Source of the DNA: Desulfobacteraceae bacterium
GTDB taxonomy: Bacteria > Desulfobacterota > DSM-4660 > Desulfatiglandales > Desulfatiglandaceae
DNA length: 6,214 bases
Direction of reading: 5' to 3'
Assembly (NCBI GenBank): GCA_030589715.1
Contig: JAUUVE010000138.1
Span: 1 to 6,214 of the forward strand
Numbering within the stretch: position 1 is the first letter of the stretch; each line of letters begins with the position of its first letter. A program made the translations under genes and the position numbers. Under the pieces are notes generated by a model that did not search any database, was not told where the DNA came from, and saw only the letters and a program-made list of their open reading frames with translations. Below, one piece after another: positions 5,368 through 6,214 of the stretch.

Positions 5368-6214
5368 TCATATGTCTAGTTCAGTGACCTCTAAGGCATT
5401 TTTTTCAATAAATTCTCGCCTGGGCTCAACCTTATCCCCCATCAGGATTGTAAATATTTCATCCGCCTCCACCCAGTCCTCTATCCTAACCCTGACCAGT
5501 ATCCTCTTCTCCGGGTCCATGGTCGTTGACCAGAGCTGCACCGGGTTCATTTCCCCAAGCCCCTTATATCTCTGAACCGTAAGCCCTTTCTTACCCTTTT
5601 CCAAAAGCGCGTTAAGGAACTGTTCGGAATTTTCGAGCCTCTCTTCCTTTCCATCCACCGTAACTACGTGGCTACCATTATTAAGCTTCCTAAACTCTTT
5701 AGAAACTCTCATAAGTTGTTTTAACTCAGGAGAAGCCAAAAACTCCCAGTTTACCGAGAAACTCTGGCCCCCGTTCTGAGTCTCTGTCACCATAAACTCA
5801 TAGTAGCCATCCTCATCCCCAAAATTCTCCTCCACCTCAAAGCCGTTCTCCCGAAGCCTTTGCATAAACCCTTCCACAAAATCCCTATCTTTGAACAACC
5901 TCTTATCCGTAATCCCATTGGAGACCAACAACTCTATGAACCGCCGGCTGTAACCCTTCCTGGAAAGCCTGTCCAAACTATCGTAGAACTTGATTAGACC
6001 ACTAACCATATTCTCGAGTCTCTTACCCGAAACCTCCTGACCTCCTTCAAATATAATCTTTTCCTTCTCCGAAATCCTTTTTAATATCAAATCGTTAAAA
6101 CTCTCTTCATCCTTAAGGAAACTTTCTCTCTTGCCATCACGTACGCGATAAAGAGGAGGCTGCGCCACATAAAGATATCCCCTCTCTATCAGGTCAGACA
6201 TCTGCCTGAAAAAG
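5368..6214 (-). CDS. gyrB: DNA gyrase subunit B, C-terminal part (5' end beyond window)
   Basis: This is the ATPase subunit of DNA gyrase. The 281 codons in the window start inside the TOPRIM region (FFRQMSDLIERG, then AQPPLYRV) and run to the TGA stop. The ATPase and transducer domains and most of TOPRIM lie off the right edge. Between PPLYRV and the highly conserved QRYKGLGEMNP (encoded at 5542-5574) is a long segment (about 5590-6085, roughly 165 residues) corresponding to the insertion in E. coli-type GyrB. That insertion is absent from Gram-positive enzymes, so this is the Gram-negative form. The conserved end (LWSTTMDPEKR, LMGDKVEPRREFIEKNAL) binds GyrA. GyrB rather than ParE is supported by the adjacent gyrA with a GyrA box. 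The ATG at 6201 is internal, not the start, because the frame stays open with matching sequence to the window edge. Confidence 0.98.
   Translation of the reverse strand, partial: FFRQMSDLIERGYLYVAQPPLYRVRDGKRESFLKDEESFNDLILKRISEKEKIIFEGGQEVSGKRLENMVSGLIKFYDSLDRLSRKGYSRRFIELLVSNGITDKRLFKDRDFVEGFMQRLRENGFEVEENFGDEDGYYEFMVTETQNGGQSFSVNWEFLASPELKQLMRVSKEFRKLNNGSHVVTVDGKEERLENSEQFLNALLEKGKKGLTVQRYKGLGEMNPVQLWSTTMDPEKRILVRVRIEDWVEADEIFTILMGDKVEPRREFIEKNALEVTELDI

Overview
The window is chromosomal housekeeping DNA from a Gram-negative bacterium, most likely a deltaproteobacterium (Desulfobacterota). GyrB carries the roughly 165-residue C-terminal insertion seen in Gram-negative enzymes. The intergenic spacers are full of short GTTCA/TGAAC heptad repeats, which I associate with that group. 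The lineage is an inference from sequence style, not a search result.

All recognisable housekeeping genes are on the minus strand, so they read from right to left. At the right edge is the 3' third of gyrB (5368-6214). After 47 bases comes a complete gyrA (2900-5320), so both DNA gyrase subunits are probably co-transcribed. A long perfect hairpin that overlaps the gyrA stop codon probably ends this unit. A 378-base repeat-rich spacer follows. Next come a complete biotin-protein ligase without a DNA-binding domain (birA, 1685-2521) and, 44 bases later, a 60-residue conserved-looking small protein of unknown function (1458-1640). Facing these on the plus strand is a small two-helix membrane protein candidate (1175-1432), the only plausible plus-strand gene. 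A second repeat-rich spacer (740-1174) holds a 36-base inverted repeat. The 5' part of a D-alanine--D-alanine ligase gene (ddl, 1-739) then runs off the left edge from an apparent TTG start.

The genes serve separate core functions: DNA supercoiling (gyrBA), biotin attachment to carboxylase carrier domains (birA) and peptidoglycan precursor synthesis (ddl). They do not form a new system. The most interesting material is in the two spacers: a modular, palindrome-containing repeat in three copies (two with a 22-base hairpin module, one without), heptad-phased motifs, and a gyrA terminator sequence with a partial second copy nearby.
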